A DNA stretch of 64,000 nt from NCBI GenBank assembly GCA_016195325.1, contig JACPZX010000076.1, forward strand, positions 28,084-92,083, written 5' to 3'. Shown one piece after another: positions 1 to 10,332 of the stretch. The translations under genes were made by a program, and so were the position numbers. A model generated the notes under the pieces. It ran no database searches, was not told the DNA's origin, and saw nothing but the letters and a program-made list of their open reading frames with translations. Origin of the DNA: Acidobacteriota bacterium. GTDB lineage: Bacteria > Acidobacteriota > Polarisedimenticolia > JACPZX01. Position 1 is the first letter of the stretch. Each line of letters starts with the position of its first letter.

Positions 1-1653
1 CCCGTGCTCGCCCTCTTCGCGCTCCGGGGGAAAACGACGCACCGCGACTCGCCGGTGCTGAAGCTCGCGAGCCGGATCTACACGCCCGTGCTCGGCTACT
101 CGATGAAGGAGCCGATCGTCGTCCTGGTCGTCGGCACCGGGCTCATGGCCGCGGCCGTGACGCTCCTGCCGAGGCTCGGGTCGGAGTTCCTCCCCGAGCT
201 GAACGAGGGGGCGCTCTACGTCACCTTCACCCTCCCCGACAACATCTCGCTGACGGAGGGGAGGAAGCTGACGCCGCGGATCAAGGAGATCCTCGGCCGC
301 ACCCCCGAGGTCACGGGGATGATCTCCCAGCTCGGGCGTCCCGAGGACGGCACCGACCCGACGCTCCCGAACAACCTGGAGATCTTCCTCAAGCTCAAGC
401 CGCTCGAGGAGTGGCGCCCGCAGGCGAAGACGCTGAACGCCCTCGTGACCGAGATGGACGCGAACCTCAAGGAGATCCCCGGCCTCGAGTACAACTTCTC
501 GCAGCCGATCCGCGACAACGTCAACGAGAACATCTCCGGACAGTTCGGCCAGATCGCGGTGAAGATCTACGGGGAGCATCTCGCGACGCTCCAGCAGGCC
601 GCCGAGAGCGCGAAGGCGGCGATCGCGACGGTGCCGGGGGCCGCGGACCTCGGCATCGTGAAGTCGGGGGAGATGCCGCTCGTGGGCGTGAAGCTCGATC
701 GCGAGGCGCTCGCGCGCTACGACCTCGATCTCGCCGACGTGCAGGACTACGCGGAGACGGCGATGGGAGGCCACGTGGCCACCGAGCTCTGGGAGGGGGA
801 GAAGAAGTTCGACGTGACGGTGAGGCTCCCGCGCGCGACCCGCGAGGACGTCGGGGAGATCCGGGGGATCATGCTGCCGCTCCGCAACGGCTCGATCATC
901 CCGCTGTCGGCCGTGGCCGACGTGTCGATGGGAACCGGGCGCGCCGCGATCACGCGCGAGAACGGGCGGCGTTACGTCGGCATCCGGATGAACGTGCGCA
1001 ACCGCGACATGGGGTCCTTCGTCGAGGAGGCGCGGCGGAAGGTCGAGTCGGCGGCGCCCCTCCCCGCCGGGTACGAGATCACCTGGGCGGGCGAGTTCGA
1101 GAACCAGCAGCGGGCGATGGCGCGGCTGGGGCTCGTGATCCCGCTCGCGCTGATCCTCACGTTCCTGCTCCTCTTCTCCGCGTTCGAGTCGGTCTGGGAC
1201 GCGCTCATCATCCTGCTCAACGTTCCGTTCGCGCTGGTAGGCGGCGTCGTCGGCCTCGCGATCGCGCACCTCACGCTGTCGGTGTCCGCGGCCGTGGGCT
1301 TCATCGCCCTGCTCGGCCAGGCGGTCCTGAACGGCGTGCTGGTCGTCGCGGCGATCCGGAGCCGGCTCGAGAAGGGCGAGGCCTTCCTGGACGCCGTCGT
1401 CCTCGGGGCGCGCGAGCGCCTGCGCGCCGTCCTCATGACCGCGCTCCTCGCGTGCCTCGGGCTCGTTCCGGCGGCGCTCTCCCACGCGATCGGCAGCGAG
1501 ACCCAGAGACCGATCGCCGTGGTGGTGGTGGGCGGGACGATCTCGGCGGCGGCGCTCACGCTGATCGTCCTGCCCGTCACCTACTTCTGGGCCCACCGCC
1601 TTCGCGAGGCGGTCTCGGCCCGGCTGCGCCGCCTCGTCCCGCAGGGCGCTTGA
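1..1653 (+). CDS. RND heavy-metal efflux pump (CzcA/CusA family), C-terminal part
   Basis: This is the C-terminal half (about 550 codons) of an inner-membrane RND transporter; the frame is open at base 1, so roughly the first 480 residues lie outside the window. A membrane segment at about residues 37-55 is followed by the periplasmic porter region, which contains 'GSEFLPELNEGALY', typical of the HAE1/CzcA metal branch. A block of about five hydrophobic helices spans residues 375-535. The family exports divalent or monovalent metal ions by proton antiport together with a membrane-fusion protein and an outer-membrane channel, neither of which is visible here. The exact metal cannot be told from this part. 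Confidence 0.93.
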   Translation, partial: PVLALFALRGKTTHRDSPVLKLASRIYTPVLGYSMKEPIVVLVVGTGLMAAAVTLLPRLGSEFLPELNEGALYVTFTLPDNISLTEGRKLTPRIKEILGRTPEVTGMISQLGRPEDGTDPTLPNNLEIFLKLKPLEEWRPQAKTLNALVTEMDANLKEIPGLEYNFSQPIRDNVNENISGQFGQIAVKIYGEHLATLQQAAESAKAAIATVPGAADLGIVKSGEMPLVGVKLDREALARYDLDLADVQDYAETAMGGHVATELWEGEKKFDVTVRLPRATREDVGEIRGIMLPLRNGSIIPLSAVADVSMGTGRAAITRENGRRYVGIRMNVRNRDMGSFVEEARRKVESAAPLPAGYEITWAGEFENQQRAMARLGLVIPLALILTFLLLFSAFESVWDALIILLNVPFALVGGVVGLAIAHLTLSVSAAVGFIALLGQAVLNGVLVVAAIRSRLEKGEAFLDAVVLGARERLRAVLMTALLACLGLVPAALSHAIGSETQRPIAVVVVGGTISAAALTLIVLPVTYFWAHRLREAVSARLRRLVPQGA

Positions 1654-1694
1654 GCCGGCGGCCGCGTGCGGTCGAGGCCCGGATTCCGGGCGTC

Positions 1695-1700
1695 TATAAT
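1695..1700 (+). promoter_or_regulatory. Perfect TATAAT -10 element close to the sensor-kinase start
   Basis: TATAAT ends 11 bases before the ATG at 1712. A start site about 7 bases downstream would leave a leader of only about 5 bases, so the kinase mRNA would be nearly leaderless. No convincing -35 hexamer is seen at 16-18 bases. The same arrangement occurs at 48908. Confidence 0.45.
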
Positions 1701-1711
1701 CGGCGGCAGCG

Positions 1712-3384
1712 ATGAAGAATCCGCTGGTCCGCGCCCCGTCGCACCGCTCCGGCGACAGCCTCACGCAGGCCCACGCGCGCTTCGCCCGGGCGGCGCTCGC
1801 GATCTACGCCGCGGCGGCCGCAGTGGCCGTCACCATGCTCCTCGCGTCCATCTCGCAGGATCGGATCCACCAGGAGCAGGAGATCAAGTCGAGTTTGCTG
1901 CTCCAAACCCAGGCGCAGGCCTTCTACCTCGGCAAGCAGCTCGAGCACCTCGGCGGCGAGGTGATGCGCCTGGGGCTCCGCAGCGAGGTGGACCTGCTCG
2001 ATCAGAATCTCGGGCCGGAGCAGAGCCTGCTGAGCCTGACGCACGCGCGCAGCGCCTTCTTCAACATGGGGATCGCGATTCTCAGCGTCGACGGCTCCGT
2101 GCTCTGGTCCGAGCCGCAGACCTTCCTCACCGCCGGCACCTCGTTCGCGCGCCAGCCGTGGTTCGATCTGATGAGGAGCGGCTCGCGGGTCAGCATCGTC
2201 CCGGTCGATCCCGATCGCGCGGAGGAGGCGTCGCTGTACGTCGTCGCGCCCATCCTTCGCGGCGGGAAGTTCACCGGCGCGCTCGTGGGGGGGATCGATC
2301 TCGCCCGGACGAGCGACATGAGCGCCGTGGCGGGGCGCAAGGACGGGGTGCTGACGATTCTCGCGACGCGGCAGGGGGCGGTCGTCTACCCTCCCACCCC
2401 GCCGCCGTTCGCGACCGATGGCGCCTGGCTGCGCGTCTTCGGCCGGAGCTCGTGGGAGCCCGACCTCGGGGAGCTCGAGCTCCAGGGGGTGGCCACGCTC
2501 GTCGCCGCCACCGAGGTGCCGGACACGGATCTGATCCTGATCGCGCTCGCCCCGAAGGCGGAGTTCCTGAGGGACGCGACCACGCGCATGACCGGGCGCG
2601 CGGCGCTGACGCTGTCCGTCATTCTCGTCCCGCTGGTCCTCCTCGTCTTTCTCTTCAGGCGATCCCTGAGGTTCCTGCGCGAGGCCGAGGAACGGGCGAT
2701 GCGCGAGGAGAGGCTCCGCCTCCTCGGAGAGGCCGCGAACCTCATCGCGCACGAGGTGAAGAACTCGCTCAACGGGCTCCGGATCGGCCTCGACCTGCTG
2801 CTGCGCGGCGCGCGCGCGGCCCGGGACCCGTCGGAGGAGAAGATCGTCGCGGGGATGCGAACGCAGATCGAGACGATGTCGAACTTCACGAGCGAGCTCC
2901 TCGTCTTCTCGAAGGGCGTGACGCCGCGGCCCGTGGAGATCGAGCTGCGCGAGTTCGCCCGAAAGATCGCCGAGCTGCAGAGGGACGCGGCGGCGGAGGC
3001 CGGCGTGATCCTCGGGGTCGAGTCGAAGGTGGACGAGGTGAGGGTGAACGCGGATCCGTCGCTGACGCACGTGGTCCTCACGAACCTCGTGGGCAACGCG
3101 CTCGATGCCCTCTCGGCCAACGGCTCCGGGACGGCCCCGCGGGTGAGCGTCGAGGTCGGATCGACGGGGGAGTTCGGCTGGGTGAGGGTGTCGGACAACG
3201 GGCCGGGGGTGGCGCCGGCGATCCGCCCGTCGCTCTTCGAGCCGTTCGTGAGCGGCAAGCCGAGCGGCGTGGGGATCGGCCTGGCGCTCTCGAGGAAGAT
3301 CGCGCGGGCTCATGGCGGAGATCTGGTGCTGGAGGCGTCGGGCGGGGGCGCCAGCTTCCTTCTCACCTTGCCGAGGGAGGCGAA

Positions 3385-3388
<4 letters not shown>
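1712..3388 (+). CDS. Membrane sensor histidine kinase
   Basis: The 558-residue protein has a first membrane helix at about residues 29-47, an extracytoplasmic sensor of about 240 residues that looks like a Cache-type domain, and a second helix at about 296-314. A HisKA-type dimerisation segment follows with the phospho-acceptor in 'AHEVKNSLNG' (His about 347). The HATPase domain shows the N box 'NLVGNALDAL', G1 'DNGPGV' and G2 'GVGIGLAL'. The stop codon overlaps the start of the downstream NtrC-type regulator (ATGA), so the two form one translationally coupled two-component system. The ligand is unknown. Confidence 0.92.
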
Positions 3389-4761
<1,373 letters not shown>

Positions 4762-4781
4762 GGTGATCCGGGGCGTGGCTC

Positions 4782-5105
4782 TCAGCCCGTGGTGATCGGG
4801 GGGCGCGCCTCGGCGAGGCTCGGCCGCTGCCCCGCGCCCGCGCGACGCTGCTTCCGGCGCTCGTCGTACCACGTGCCCACGGCGATGGCCACGAGCATGA
4901 GCGAGAAGCAGAAGAAGAACCCGGTCGTGAATCCCCGGCTGTAGAAGCGCCCGATCTGCAGGTAGTGATCGCGGAGGCCGACCGGATCGCCGTCGGTCAG
5001 GGCATTGGTCTGGATGAGGCCGATGGACTCGAGGAAGTTCACGGCGCTCAGTCCGGCTCCGGCGACGCCGGCGACGATCATCGCGAGTCGATACGAGCGG
5101 TTCAA
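4782..5105 (-). CDS. Small two-helix membrane protein of unknown function
   Basis: The 107-residue protein is predicted from a TTG start at 5105, chosen because a GGAGGGG ribosome-binding site lies just upstream and the frame before it is low-complexity Arg/Pro sequence. Hydrophobic segments lie at about residues 7-24 and 58-78, separated by a short loop, and the C-terminal tail is basic ('DERRKQRR'). It converges on the regulator gene. I do not recognise a family. A TATATT hexamer on the minus strand at 5165-5170 could be its -10. Confidence 0.6.
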   Translation of the reverse strand: MNRSYRLAMIVAGVAGAGLSAVNFLESIGLIQTNALTDGDPVGLRDHYLQIGRFYSRGFTTGFFFCFSLMLVAIAVGTWYDERRKQRRAGAGQRPSLAEARPPITTG

Positions 5106-5282
5106 GGGTTCCCCTCCACTCCGCGGGTGGCGTGCGGCCGGCTGGGACGCGCGGCGACGGTGTGAATATAGACGGGGTTGTCGGCCCCCGCATCCCCGAC
5201 AGCGCCGACGTCCGGATTCTCTGGATGATTTCCCTGGCGATTCCTTGACTCGGCGCGGAGCTCTCGCAGAGTGGGGAGTGTC

Positions 5283-5561
5283 ATGGTCCTCTTCGTGTAC
5301 CTCGCGATCGCCGCGCTGGCCGTCGCCGGGCTCGCGGCCCTCGGGCGCAAGCCGCCGATGACCCGGGAGGAGTACGACGATCGCCTCGGCCGCGGAGCCG
5401 GGCCCGGGAACGCGATCAGCCGGGGGATGGGGGAGGGGCTCCTCGAGCTTCAGGGAATCCTCGAGCCGGGGCGCGAGCAGGTCCGAAAGGTGAGAGAGGA
5501 GAAGGAGGACGCCCGCGACGCGAGCGGCGACCCTCCCGAGCCCGGCGCGATACTCGAATGA
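5283..5561 (+). CDS. Small membrane-anchored hypothetical protein
   Basis: The 92-residue protein starts at ATG 5283. One N-terminal hydrophobic helix ('MVLFVYLAIAALAVAGLAAL') is followed by a polar, charged tail rich in Glu, Arg and Gly that is probably cytoplasmic or disordered. No known domain is visible. It lies between the two-component genes and the sigma-54 promoter for the heptaheme lipoprotein. Confidence 0.5.
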   Translation: MVLFVYLAIAALAVAGLAALGRKPPMTREEYDDRLGRGAGPGNAISRGMGEGLLELQGILEPGREQVRKVREEKEDARDASGDPPEPGAILE

Positions 5562-5579
5562 CCGCGCAACCCTCTCGCG

Positions 5580-5594
5580 TGTCCATCGTAGACA
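5580..5594 (+). promoter_or_regulatory. Possible enhancer/activator site upstream of the sigma-54 promoter
   Basis: TGTC (5580-5583) and GACA (5591-5594) form a short inverted repeat with a 7-base spacer, about 20 bases upstream of the -24 element at 5611. That is closer than most enhancer sites, so the call is tentative. Confidence 0.2.
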
Positions 5595-5610
5595 TCCACT
5601 GCCGGAGCGC

Positions 5611-5626
5611 TGGCCCGACTCTTGCC
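5611..5626 (+). promoter_or_regulatory. Sigma-54 (-24/-12) promoter
   Basis: The sequence TGGCCCGACTCTTGCC matches the sigma-54 consensus TGGCACG-N4-TTGCW, with the invariant GG (5612-5613) and GC (5624-5625) separated by exactly 10 bases. Transcription would start near 5637, giving a leader of about 67 bases for the heptaheme lipoprotein at 5704. An NtrC-type activator is encoded just upstream at 3385-4761. Confidence 0.72.
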
Positions 5627-5643
5627 ATGACAGCATAAAAGTC

Positions 5644-5693
5644 GAGCCGGCCCGGTGGCTCGCCGGGCATCCCGCCCGGAGGAGTCCGGCTGA
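5644..5693 (+). promoter_or_regulatory. Structured 5' leader of the heptaheme lipoprotein
   Basis: Between the sigma-54 promoter and the GTG start there is a strongly self-complementary stretch: an inner GCCCGG/CCGGGC stem with a 7-base loop and an outer AGCCG/CGGCT pairing. It could be an RNA element that controls translation, or simply a leader hairpin. It lacks the conserved core of GEMM riboswitches, and I do not recognise a known class. Confidence 0.3.
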
Positions 5694-5703
5694 GGGACGA
5701 ACA

Positions 5704-7920
5704 GTGTTCGGTATCGAACGTCTTCGCGCGCTCTCCCGCGCCCTGCTCCCGGCGTCTCTGGCCGCTCTCCTGGCGGTGACGGCCGGGTGCGCCGGGCGCG
5801 AGACGACACGGGCCCGCCCGTTCAAGAACATGGACACGTCGGTGGCCTACGTCGGCTCGGAGTCGTGCCGCCCCTGCCACGCCCAGATCGGCGAGTCGTT
5901 CGCCACGACCGGAATGGGGCGCTCCCTCTACCCGCTGACCCCCGATCGCGTGGTGGAGGACTTCACGCGGAAGAACCGGTTCGACGTGGTCGCCGACCGG
6001 ATCAGCTACGAGATGGTCGCCGGGGGAGACGATCACTTCATGCGGATGGACGTCCACGACGCGGACGGCAGCGTCCTCACCTCGGCGACACGAAAGATCC
6101 GATACGTGATCGGCTCGGGGAACCACAGCCGCTCGTATGTCTCGGAGGACGGGGGTGGTCTCTACCAGATGCCGATCTGCTGGTATCCGGACAAGCCGGG
6201 ATGGGATCTCTGCCCCGGCTACGAGCTCAACGGAGAGCATTTCGGCCGGAAGATCGAGGCCTCGTGCCTCTTCTGCCACGACGCGCGCGTCTCGCTCGCG
6301 GCCGGGACCGAGAACCATTTCGCGGAGCCGCTCCCCCACGGCATCGACTGCGAGCGGTGCCATGGTCCCGGAGACCTGCACGTGGCGCGCTGGAAGACGC
6401 TGTCGGACCACCCTCCGGAGTCGGACGACACGATCGTGAACCCGCGGAAGCTGGGTCGGGTCACCCGCATCCAGGTCTGCCTTCAATGCCACCTTGGGGA
6501 CTCGGACGCCGGCGCGAGGGTGACGCGCCCCGACCACGACCTGCGCGACTTCCGCCCGGGGGGCCACATCGGCGAGTACCTCGACGTCCTCTCCTTCGAC
6601 CCTCCGATGGCGAACCGGTTCGGCCTCGGGAGCCAGGGAGATCGGCTGATGCTGAGCCGCTGCTACAAGGAGAGCGGCGGCGGGGTCGACTGCCTCACGT
6701 GCCACGATCCCCACGTCTCCGTCTTCTCGAAGAGCCGCCCTGCGGATCAGTTCCGCAGGGCCTGCCTCACGTGCCATACGACGGCCTCGTGCGCCGTGTC
6801 GGAGCCCGAGCGACGGCGGCAGAGCGCGTTGGACGACTGCGTCGCGTGCCACATGCGCCGATCAGAGCCCGCCGACCAGCGCTACACGGCTTTCACCGAC
6901 CACTGGATTCGCCGTCGCATCGATCCCCCGGCCCCCCCGGCGGCGGAGCGCCCGGGCGCGACCCTGAGCGTGCTGCGGGTCGGCGGCGAGCCCGAAGGAG
7001 GCGAGGGGCCGACCGCTTTCAGCATGGGCGTCGCCTATTTCGCGAAGAAGATGGAGGGGACCTACTCGAGCCTCATTCCGTGGTCGAAGCCCGAGGGAGA
7101 GTTCCGGTCCGTCGTGGAGCGCGAGCCGACGCTCGCCGAGGGATGGCACATGCTCGGGACGGTGGCGCTTCGACAGGGGCACATCACCGAGGCGATCGGC
7201 GACTTCCGTGAGGCGCTGAAGCTGAAGCCCGATCACGCCCGGGCCCGCCGCCAGCTCGCGGCGGCCCTCCTCCTCCAGGGGCGCGCGGGCGAGGCGGAGC
7301 CGCTGCTCCGCAGAGCGGTCGCCGAGAACCCCTCCGACATCGCCGCGATGTCCGATCTCGCGCGCGCCCTCGTCGTCCTCGGCAGCGAGGGGGAGGCGGG
7401 GGAAATCCTCGCGCGCGCCCTCGGGTTGGACCCGGGCGAGCCGACGCTGCGCGCGAACCAGGGGATGCTGGAGGCGCGGCTGGGGCGCCACACCGACGCG
7501 GTTCCAGACCTGCGGGCCGCCGCGTCGCTCGCGCCCGGCGTGCCGGAGATCTGGGACGCGCTCGCGTCCTCGCTCATCGCGTCACACCAGGTGCGCGCGG
7601 CTCTCGGTCCCGCGCGGCGAGCTGTGACGCTGAGGCCGACGCTGAGCGCCGCGCAGTACCATTTCGGGGTCGCGCTCGCGGCGGCGGGGGAGCTTCGCGA
7701 GGCGCGGGCGGCGTTCCAGATGGCCGTGACGCTGAACCCGGCCAGCTCGGAGGCGCTCGCGGCCCTCAGCGGGCTTCCGGAGCCGGGAGCGCTCGCGCAA
7801 AGCGGGACACTTCCTCCGCCACGCGCTCCAGGTGCTCGACCAGCAGGTGGGACCCCCCCTCCACGAGGGCCAGCGTCTTCGGCCCCGGGATCCTCGAATA
7901 GATTGACTCGAATTCCTTGA
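5704..7920 (+). CDS. Heptaheme cytochrome c lipoprotein fused to TPR repeats
   Basis: The 738-residue protein starts at GTG 5704 behind GAGGG. A lipoprotein signal peptide ends in 'AVTAGCAG', so it is probably membrane-tethered in the periplasm. Seven CxxCH haem sites follow between about residues 57 and 382 (CRPCH, CLFCH, CERCH, CLQCH, CLTCH, CLTCH, CVACH), resembling the cytochrome c554-like group. From about residue 470 to 690 there are five or six TPR repeats ('GWHMLGTVALRQGHITEAI' and later units). Haem plus TPR proteins of this kind are common in sediment and soil bacteria and probably move electrons inside a larger assembly. The last 50 residues are Pro/Ala/Gly-rich and run antisense across the end of the next gene. 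Confidence 0.9.
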   Translation: MFGIERLRALSRALLPASLAALLAVTAGCAGRETTRARPFKNMDTSVAYVGSESCRPCHAQIGESFATTGMGRSLYPLTPDRVVEDFTRKNRFDVVADRISYEMVAGGDDHFMRMDVHDADGSVLTSATRKIRYVIGSGNHSRSYVSEDGGGLYQMPICWYPDKPGWDLCPGYELNGEHFGRKIEASCLFCHDARVSLAAGTENHFAEPLPHGIDCERCHGPGDLHVARWKTLSDHPPESDDTIVNPRKLGRVTRIQVCLQCHLGDSDAGARVTRPDHDLRDFRPGGHIGEYLDVLSFDPPMANRFGLGSQGDRLMLSRCYKESGGGVDCLTCHDPHVSVFSKSRPADQFRRACLTCHTTASCAVSEPERRRQSALDDCVACHMRRSEPADQRYTAFTDHWIRRRIDPPAPPAAERPGATLSVLRVGGEPEGGEGPTAFSMGVAYFAKKMEGTYSSLIPWSKPEGEFRSVVEREPTLAEGWHMLGTVALRQGHITEAIGDFREALKLKPDHARARRQLAAALLLQGRAGEAEPLLRRAVAENPSDIAAMSDLARALVVLGSEGEAGEILARALGLDPGEPTLRANQGMLEARLGRHTDAVPDLRAAASLAPGVPEIWDALASSLIASHQVRAALGPARRAVTLRPTLSAAQYHFGVALAAAGELREARAAFQMAVTLNPASSEALAALSGLPEPGALAQSGTLPPPRAPGARPAGGTPPPRGPASSAPGSSNRLTRIP

Positions 7921-8413
7921 GCGGCGCCAGCGTGTCGGCGGTGCCGTGGATGAAGAGGACGGGCTTCCGGCACGCCTCGAGGAATGAGAAGTCCGCCAGA
8001 TTGGCCGGCGGCGCGATGCCGATGAGAGCGTCCACTCTCGGATCCTGAACCCCCACCCGGAGTCCCACCCAGGACCCGAACGAAAAGCCTCCCATCGTGA
8101 CGGGAAGACCCGAGGAGGCTCCGTCGAGCCAGTCGAGAGCGGCGAGGGCGTCGTCGCGCTCGCCAATCCCTCGATCGTGAGATCCTTCGCTCCCCCCTGC
8201 GCCGCGGAAGTTGAACCTCAGCACGAGGTGCGAGGACTCCTCGAGCGCCCTCGCGGCCCGGTGCACGACCTTCGTGTGCATCGTTCCGCCCCCGAGGGGA
8301 TGGGGGTGGCAGAAGACCGCTGCCCGCCGCGGGCGATCCGCCATGCGTCCCTGGAGAATCCCCTCGATACGTCCTGCCGGGCCGGTGAACTCGACGGCGC
8401 GCGTGTGTCCCAT
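7766..8413 (-). CDS. Alpha/beta hydrolase (dienelactone-hydrolase-like)
   Basis: The 215-residue protein is a single-domain alpha/beta hydrolase. It shows the oxyanion region 'CHPHPLGGGTMHTKVV', the nucleophile elbow 'GGFSFGSW' (Ser), an acid in 'HGTADTLAP' and a late His in 'EGGSHLLV'. No signal peptide is present, so it should act in the cytoplasm on small esters or similar compounds. Its last 155 coding bases overlap the end of the cytochrome gene on the other strand. The specific substrate is unknown. Confidence 0.88.
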   Translation of the reverse strand: MGHTRAVEFTGPAGRIEGILQGRMADRPRRAAVFCHPHPLGGGTMHTKVVHRAARALEESSHLVLRFNFRGAGGSEGSHDRGIGERDDALAALDWLDGASSGLPVTMGGFSFGSWVGLRVGVQDPRVDALIGIAPPANLADFSFLEACRKPVLFIHGTADTLAPLKEFESIYSRIPGPKTLALVEGGSHLLVEHLERVAEEVSRFARALPAPEAR

Positions 8414-8428
8414 GGCGTGGCGCTGGAT

Positions 8429-9427
8429 TCAGTCGTGCTTGACCGAGAGATCGCCCATCGACGCGTGCGTCTGGAGCTCGAGCACCGGAGCCGTATCGTC
8501 CTGCGGCTGCGCCTCGTCGTGCGGCACATCCGAGTCGCCGAAGGAGACGGTCGACCGGGACTTGAGCCGGACGTTGTGCGGGACGACGATCCGGAAATCG
8601 CCCATCGACATGCGGGCCACCGCGGAGATCCTGCTCGACGGCGGCCACGCGCCGTCGAAGCTCACGCGCACATCCCCCATCGATCCGTGGAGCTCGAGGT
8701 TCGCCGGGAGCGCGTTTCCGAGGCCGCGCACCTTGGTGTCGCCCATCGAGAAACGGAAGGAGGCTCGGGCGAGCTTCCCGACCAGGGGCTTCGAGAAGTT
8801 CAGATCCTGATCCCCCATGCTCATGTGCGCTTCGAGGTCGGTGAGGGTGAGCCCGCCGAGGTCGACGTGCGACTCGCACCTGGAGAGCAGGAGGTCGAGC
8901 GAGGTCGGCACTCCTTCGGGGAGGGTGATGGCGACCTTGTTCTGGTTCTTGTGATTGCCGAACATGATGAAGAAGAAGGGGACGCGGCGCCGGAACTCGA
9001 CCGAGAGCTGGCGCCGACCCTCGGAGTCGCGAGATTCCTCCTGCGTCAGCGCGTACGTGCCGGGGTCGAAGTTCCCGTCGACCTTGACCCCGCTCCCCGG
9101 GGCGCCGGGCTGGACGGTGAAGTCACCCTCGGAGAGCTTCAGGATGACGCGCACGGGCTCCACGCCGGCGCGCGCCTGCCGGTTGGCGTCGAGCGCCGGA
9201 AGGTCCACGCCGGGAGTCTGGGGCCCGGCGGGGGAGGGTGCCGGCGGGGGGGCCGGGGCCGGCACCGGAATGGTGAACGAGGTCGGGACGGGGTGCTGCT
9301 CGCCGTCGTTCCCCGCGCGGCGCGCCATGAAAATCATCCCCGAGACCCCGATCGCGACCAGGATCACGAGACCGAGGCACCCGACGCCGGCGTAGAACGC
9401 GACCTTCCTGCAGCCCCCTGATGCCAT
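8429..9427 (-). CDS. Membrane-anchored DUF4097-like beta-repeat protein with SMGD motifs
   Basis: The 332-residue protein has one hydrophobic helix near residues 12-34, a Pro/Ala linker (about 52-75), and a C-terminal region of regularly spaced beta-strand repeats. Each repeat carries a short turn motif: SMGDQD, SMGDTK, SMGDVR, SMGDFR, SFGDSD and SMGDLS, about 20-30 residues apart. Such ladders are typical of the putative-adhesin/DUF4097 beta-helix group, which sits in the cell envelope. The function is unknown. The start at 9427 is 53 bases from the divergent M28 peptidase start, so the two share a promoter region. Confidence 0.7.
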   Translation of the reverse strand: MASGGCRKVAFYAGVGCLGLVILVAIGVSGMIFMARRAGNDGEQHPVPTSFTIPVPAPAPPPAPSPAGPQTPGVDLPALDANRQARAGVEPVRVILKLSEGDFTVQPGAPGSGVKVDGNFDPGTYALTQEESRDSEGRRQLSVEFRRRVPFFFIMFGNHKNQNKVAITLPEGVPTSLDLLLSRCESHVDLGGLTLTDLEAHMSMGDQDLNFSKPLVGKLARASFRFSMGDTKVRGLGNALPANLELHGSMGDVRVSFDGAWPPSSRISAVARMSMGDFRIVVPHNVRLKSRSTVSFGDSDVPHDEAQPQDDTAPVLELQTHASMGDLSVKHD

Positions 9428-9480
9428 CGACTTGCCCCCTCGGGAACCTGTCGCGCGCGGTCGATGTAACATGACGCGGC

Positions 9481-10332
9481 ATGCTGGATCGGATTCAGCG
9501 ACACCTCGGCGCGCTGATCGGAGACCGGTCGCCCCTCGGGGGCCCCGATCGCCTTCGCGAGGCCGAGTCGTACGCCGAGAGAATACTCCAGGCGGCGGGT
9601 CTCCGCGTAACCCGCGAGCCCATCGCGGTCGCTGGCGGGGCATGGTGCAATGTGTTCGGGGATCTCGGCCCCGAAGGCGGCGCGCCGCTCTTCGTCGTCG
9701 GCGCTCACCTCGACACGGTGAGGGGAACGCCCGGGGCCGACGACAACGCGAGCGGGGCCGCGGCCCTCCTCGCTCTCGCCGAGTGGGCCGGATCGCGTCC
9801 GTCCCCCCGCTCACACACCCTGAGGTTCGCGGCCTTCAACCTCGAGGAGTGGGGGATGGCAGGGAGCCTGGAGCACGCCGAGGCGTTGCGCCGCGCGGGC
9901 CGACCCGTCGAGGGGATGATCTCGCTCGAGATGATCGGCTACGTCGATTCCGCCCCCGGCGCCCAGAGGTTTCCTCCGGGGATGGGATTCGGCCGCCGCC
10001 GCACGGGAGACTTCATCTCCGTCGTCGGAAATGGCGCCTCGCGGGCGCTGACGGCAGGGCTCGCCCGATCGCTCGGAGCGGCCGGTCTTCCCGTCGAGGC
10101 CGCCAGTCTTCCCGCCAGCCTCGCGATGCTGGTCGGCGCGTCGCTCTCGGACCACTCGTCGTTCTGGCGGCAGGGCTACCGCGCCGCGATGGTCGGCGAC
10201 ACCACCTTTTACCGGAACCCCCACTACCACCTGCCGACGGACACTCTCGAGACGCTCTCACTCCCGTTCATCGAGAGCGTCACGCAGGGGGTCGCCGGGT
10301 TTCTCGAGCTGCTCGAGGGGGCGGACCGCTAG
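9481..10332 (+). CDS. M28-family metallo-aminopeptidase
   Basis: The 283-residue protein is a zinc peptidase of family M28. Metal and catalytic residues are visible in order: 'GAHLDTV' (His, Asp), 'GADDNASG' (Asp), 'NLEEWG' (Glu-Glu pair), 'LEMIGY' (Glu) and a late 'NPHYHLPTDT' (His). No signal peptide is seen, unlike many M28 enzymes, so it may be cytoplasmic. It probably removes N-terminal residues from peptides. It ends 4 bases into the convergent otsA gene. Confidence 0.9.
   Translation: MLDRIQRHLGALIGDRSPLGGPDRLREAESYAERILQAAGLRVTREPIAVAGGAWCNVFGDLGPEGGAPLFVVGAHLDTVRGTPGADDNASGAAALLALAEWAGSRPSPRSHTLRFAAFNLEEWGMAGSLEHAEALRRAGRPVEGMISLEMIGYVDSAPGAQRFPPGMGFGRRRTGDFISVVGNGASRALTAGLARSLGAAGLPVEAASLPASLAMLVGASLSDHSSFWRQGYRAAMVGDTTFYRNPHYHLPTDTLETLSLPFIESVTQGVAGFLELLEGADR

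Noticed and set aside
1666-3384. Upstream extension of the NtrC-type regulator frame over the kinase gene
   Set aside because: The added residues are Arg/Pro/Gly-rich shadow sequence; the receiver domain begins at ATG 3385, which overlaps the kinase stop.
5644-5693. A GEMM (cyclic dinucleotide) riboswitch before the multiheme gene
   Set aside because: The conserved GEMM core and tetraloop receptor are not present; only generic stems are seen.
8429-9427. Repeated bases in this gene as a CRISPR array
   Set aside because: The repeats are short, in frame and encode the SMGD turns; there are no constant-length spacers and no cas genes.
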